Part shown: piece after piece, positions 12,542 through 13,444 of the stretch | Layout of the letters: every line of letters begins with the position of its first letter | How positions within the stretch are numbered: the stretch's first letter is position 1 | Origin: a candidate division WWE3 bacterium RIFOXYC2_FULL_42_13 | GTDB taxonomy: Bacteria; Patescibacteriota; WWE3; UBA101185; UBA10185 | DNA length: 13,444 nt | Direction of reading: 5' to 3' | Assembly: GCA_001773255.1 (NCBI GenBank) | Contig: MEWF01000019.1 | Location: forward strand, 343 to 13,786 | Program-made: the position numbers and the translations under genes | Notes under the pieces: generated by a model | Seen by the model: the letters and a program-made list of their open reading frames with translations, nothing else | Database searches by the model: none | Told to the model about the DNA's origin: nothing

Positions 12542-12993
12542 GATCGTTCAGAAACTTTCAAAACTTTATTTCCTATGTAAAGTATTCCAAGCAAATTAAA
12601 AAACAGACCGACCCAGAAAAATTGAACCTGGTATTGACCGATAAAAGTAATAATCCCTGTTACCCCCAGGATTGGTAAGACATTGGTCAGGTAGTGAGCA
12701 CAGCAGGAGATCATAGCTGCAGTTGAGGTTGCCCCTGTTGTAGCCAAAACCTGACCGGTAGAAGGATTTTTCACAACATCTTTAAGATAACTGTAAAGGG
12801 TAAATTGAACTCCAAACCCTAAAGCTAAAGTTACTATATAGTACCAGAACTGCGTGAACTGCACCCAGGTAAAATTCCACCCCGAAACAAGGATTAAAAT
12901 CACGAAATATACCGACAAAAGAATAGAGAGAGCGATGGCTCCTTTTAATAAAGATCTCTTAAGAATGTCCGGTTTTACGATTAATTTACCCAT
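12538..12993 (-). CDS. Double-cysteine four-helix membrane protein, unknown function
   Basis: First gene of the operon. From ATG 12993 the protein has 151 residues with about four membrane segments (roughly 18-38, 50-70, 85-118 broken, and 122-142). The key motif is AMISCCAHYLTNVLPILGVTG: Cys97-Cys98 followed by His100 at the start of a helix. A Cys-Cys pair in a membrane helix resembles mercuric transporters such as MerT in principle, but the flanking sequence differs and I do not assign it to that family. An in-frame GTG at 13011 would add six residues; neither start has a convincing SD. The 3' end overlaps the next gene by four bases. Confidence 0.8.
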   Translation of the reverse strand: MGKLIVKPDILKRSLLKGAIALSILLSVYFVILILVSGWNFTWVQFTQFWYYIVTLALGFGVQFTLYSYLKDVVKNPSTGQVLATTGATSTAAMISCCAHYLTNVLPILGVTGIITFIGQYQVQFFWVGLFFNLLGILYIGNKVLKVSERS

Positions 12994-13017
12994 CTCAGTT
13001 AAATATAACACAAATGA

Positions 13018-13034
13018 TACTACAATGTGTAGTA
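13018..13034 (-). promoter_or_regulatory. Palindromic operator candidate before the redoxin/ccdA operon
   Basis: TACTACA-ATG-TGTAGTA is a perfect 7-base inverted repeat with a 3-base centre, 24 bases upstream of the first operon ATG (12993). The TACA...TGTA core resembles operators of the BlaI/MecI/CopY group, though with one extra central base. A TATATT box lies on the minus strand just downstream (13000-13005), so bound repressor would overlap promoter or initial transcript. No repressor of that group is visible in the window; the ArsR operator at 9399-9416 has a different sequence. Confidence 0.6.
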
Positions 13035-13040
13035 CGAATT

Positions 13041-13098
13041 GGGGGGGGGACGGTTTATATTCTTTCCAAACTCCTTAAGTTTAAGGTTCGAGGCCTCG
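13041..13098. repeat. G homopolymer and two short palindromes upstream of the operator
   Basis: Nine G residues (13041-13049), then CCTTAA-GT-TTAAGG (13073-13086) and the perfect palindrome CGAGGCCTCG (13089-13098). They lie between the DUF3105 stop and the operator. No T tract follows on the minus strand, so they do not form a standard terminator for DUF3105. Confidence 0.4.
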
Positions 13099-13139
13099 CA
13101 TAGAATAAAAATACATGGAAGTTAAAACAGGATTGTGCT

Positions 13140-13444
13140 CTAGAGCGGTGCCTTTTCAAGACCCCTGTCTTCATTTGTTTCCATAAAGGCTTTAATTTGC
13201 ATCTCATCTACCGTCTGAAGTTTAAGTAATTTCCCCCAGGAAGTAAGGGCTACCGGAACATCGAGACTTTCCCTTGGAACCATAATCTTTTTACTAACAG
13301 GAACCGACTTAAAAATTTGTTTTAACTGCTCGACTTCTTCGACGGATAAACCACCTGCCTCTTCCTTGTACCAAAGTATTACCGCCCCGTGTTCCATACT
13401 GTGAAGCAAGTTTCCGTCCGGAACGGGCTTATCGTAAATACCCG
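13140..13444 (-). CDS. DUF3105 family protein, partial (5' end outside window)
   Basis: The last 100 residues are visible; the frame is open to the right edge, so the N-terminus is missing. The DUF3105 signature is clear: GIYDKPVPDGNLLHSMEHGA and then VILWY. The His of LLH and the EHG His are the family's conserved positions. These proteins usually have an N-terminal membrane anchor; their function is unknown. It reads in the same direction as the seven-gene operon but ends about 130 bases before it, with an operator candidate between, so it is probably a separate or only partly read-through unit. Confidence 0.85.
   Translation of the reverse strand, partial: GIYDKPVPDGNLLHSMEHGAVILWYKEEAGGLSVEEVEQLKQIFKSVPVSKKIMVPRESLDVPVALTSWGKLLKLQTVDEMQIKAFMETNEDRGLEKAPL

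Noticed and set aside
12538..12993. Assignment of the CC membrane protein to MerT
   Set aside because: Only the adjacent cysteines agree; helix layout and flanking sequence do not match what I know of MerT.
13073..13098. Terminator of the DUF3105 gene
   Set aside because: The CCTTAA/TTAAGG and CGAGGCCTCG palindromes are not followed by a T tract on the minus strand, and a two-base loop is too tight for a normal hairpin.

Overview
The window reads as chromosome of a small-genome bacterium, most likely a Candidate Phyla Radiation (Patescibacteria) lineage. This rests on inference: genes are short and tightly packed, the gene mix (GatCAB, LemA/HtpX, PHP-type PolX, LUD with ArsR, several Nudix proteins, DUF3800) is typical of that group, and several genes have no visible Shine-Dalgarno sequence and may be leaderless. 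TGA is a stop here (e.g. the Nudix gene ending at 1814), which argues against the lineages that recode TGA. I cannot name the phylum from sequence alone.

Layout. (1) Bases 1-2871, minus strand: a compact housekeeping operon reading lemA - Nudix - htpX - gatC - gatA (gatA runs off the left edge), with a promoter and strong SD in front of lemA. (2) 2890-4730, minus: polX, a DNA polymerase X with PHP nuclease domain, whose start looks leaderless and sits just behind a clear terminator. (3) 4757-5017, minus: a stand-alone 86-residue gene of unknown function with its own promoter, SD and terminator. (4) 5111-6366, plus: tRNA-Asp(GTC), a membrane-anchored LysM protein, a terminator, tRNA-Gly(CCC), and a second Nudix gene starting six bases after the tRNA CCA end. 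(5) 6370-8330: an AT-rich accessory patch with an odd endonuclease/exonuclease/phosphatase-like (EEP) ORF whose motifs are in permuted order, a pair of imperfect direct repeats around it, about 400 bases with no firm gene but several palindromes and a possible small RNA, and a DUF3800 gene. (6) 8478-9448, minus: arsR and a LUD-domain gene behind a TTGACA/TATATT promoter with a perfect inverted repeat at the likely transcription start. (7) 9485-13011, minus: a seven-gene operon, in transcription order a double-cysteine membrane protein, a secreted His-containing protein, a DUF2933 protein, a redoxin, a CcdA-like thiol transporter, a second redoxin and a YHS protein. Upstream lies a DUF3105 gene cut by the right edge, with a 17-base palindromic operator candidate between the two.

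How the genes may work together. The right-hand operon looks like an extracytoplasmic thiol/metal-handling module: CcdA would carry electrons across the membrane to the two anchored redoxins, each with a C-Y-P-A-C motif, while DUF2933, YHS and the CC membrane protein supply Cys/His/Met groups suited to binding soft metals. This is an inference from motifs and gene order. It is the most interesting part of the window, because the members are small uncharacterised families combined into one tightly coupled unit with its own palindromic control site.
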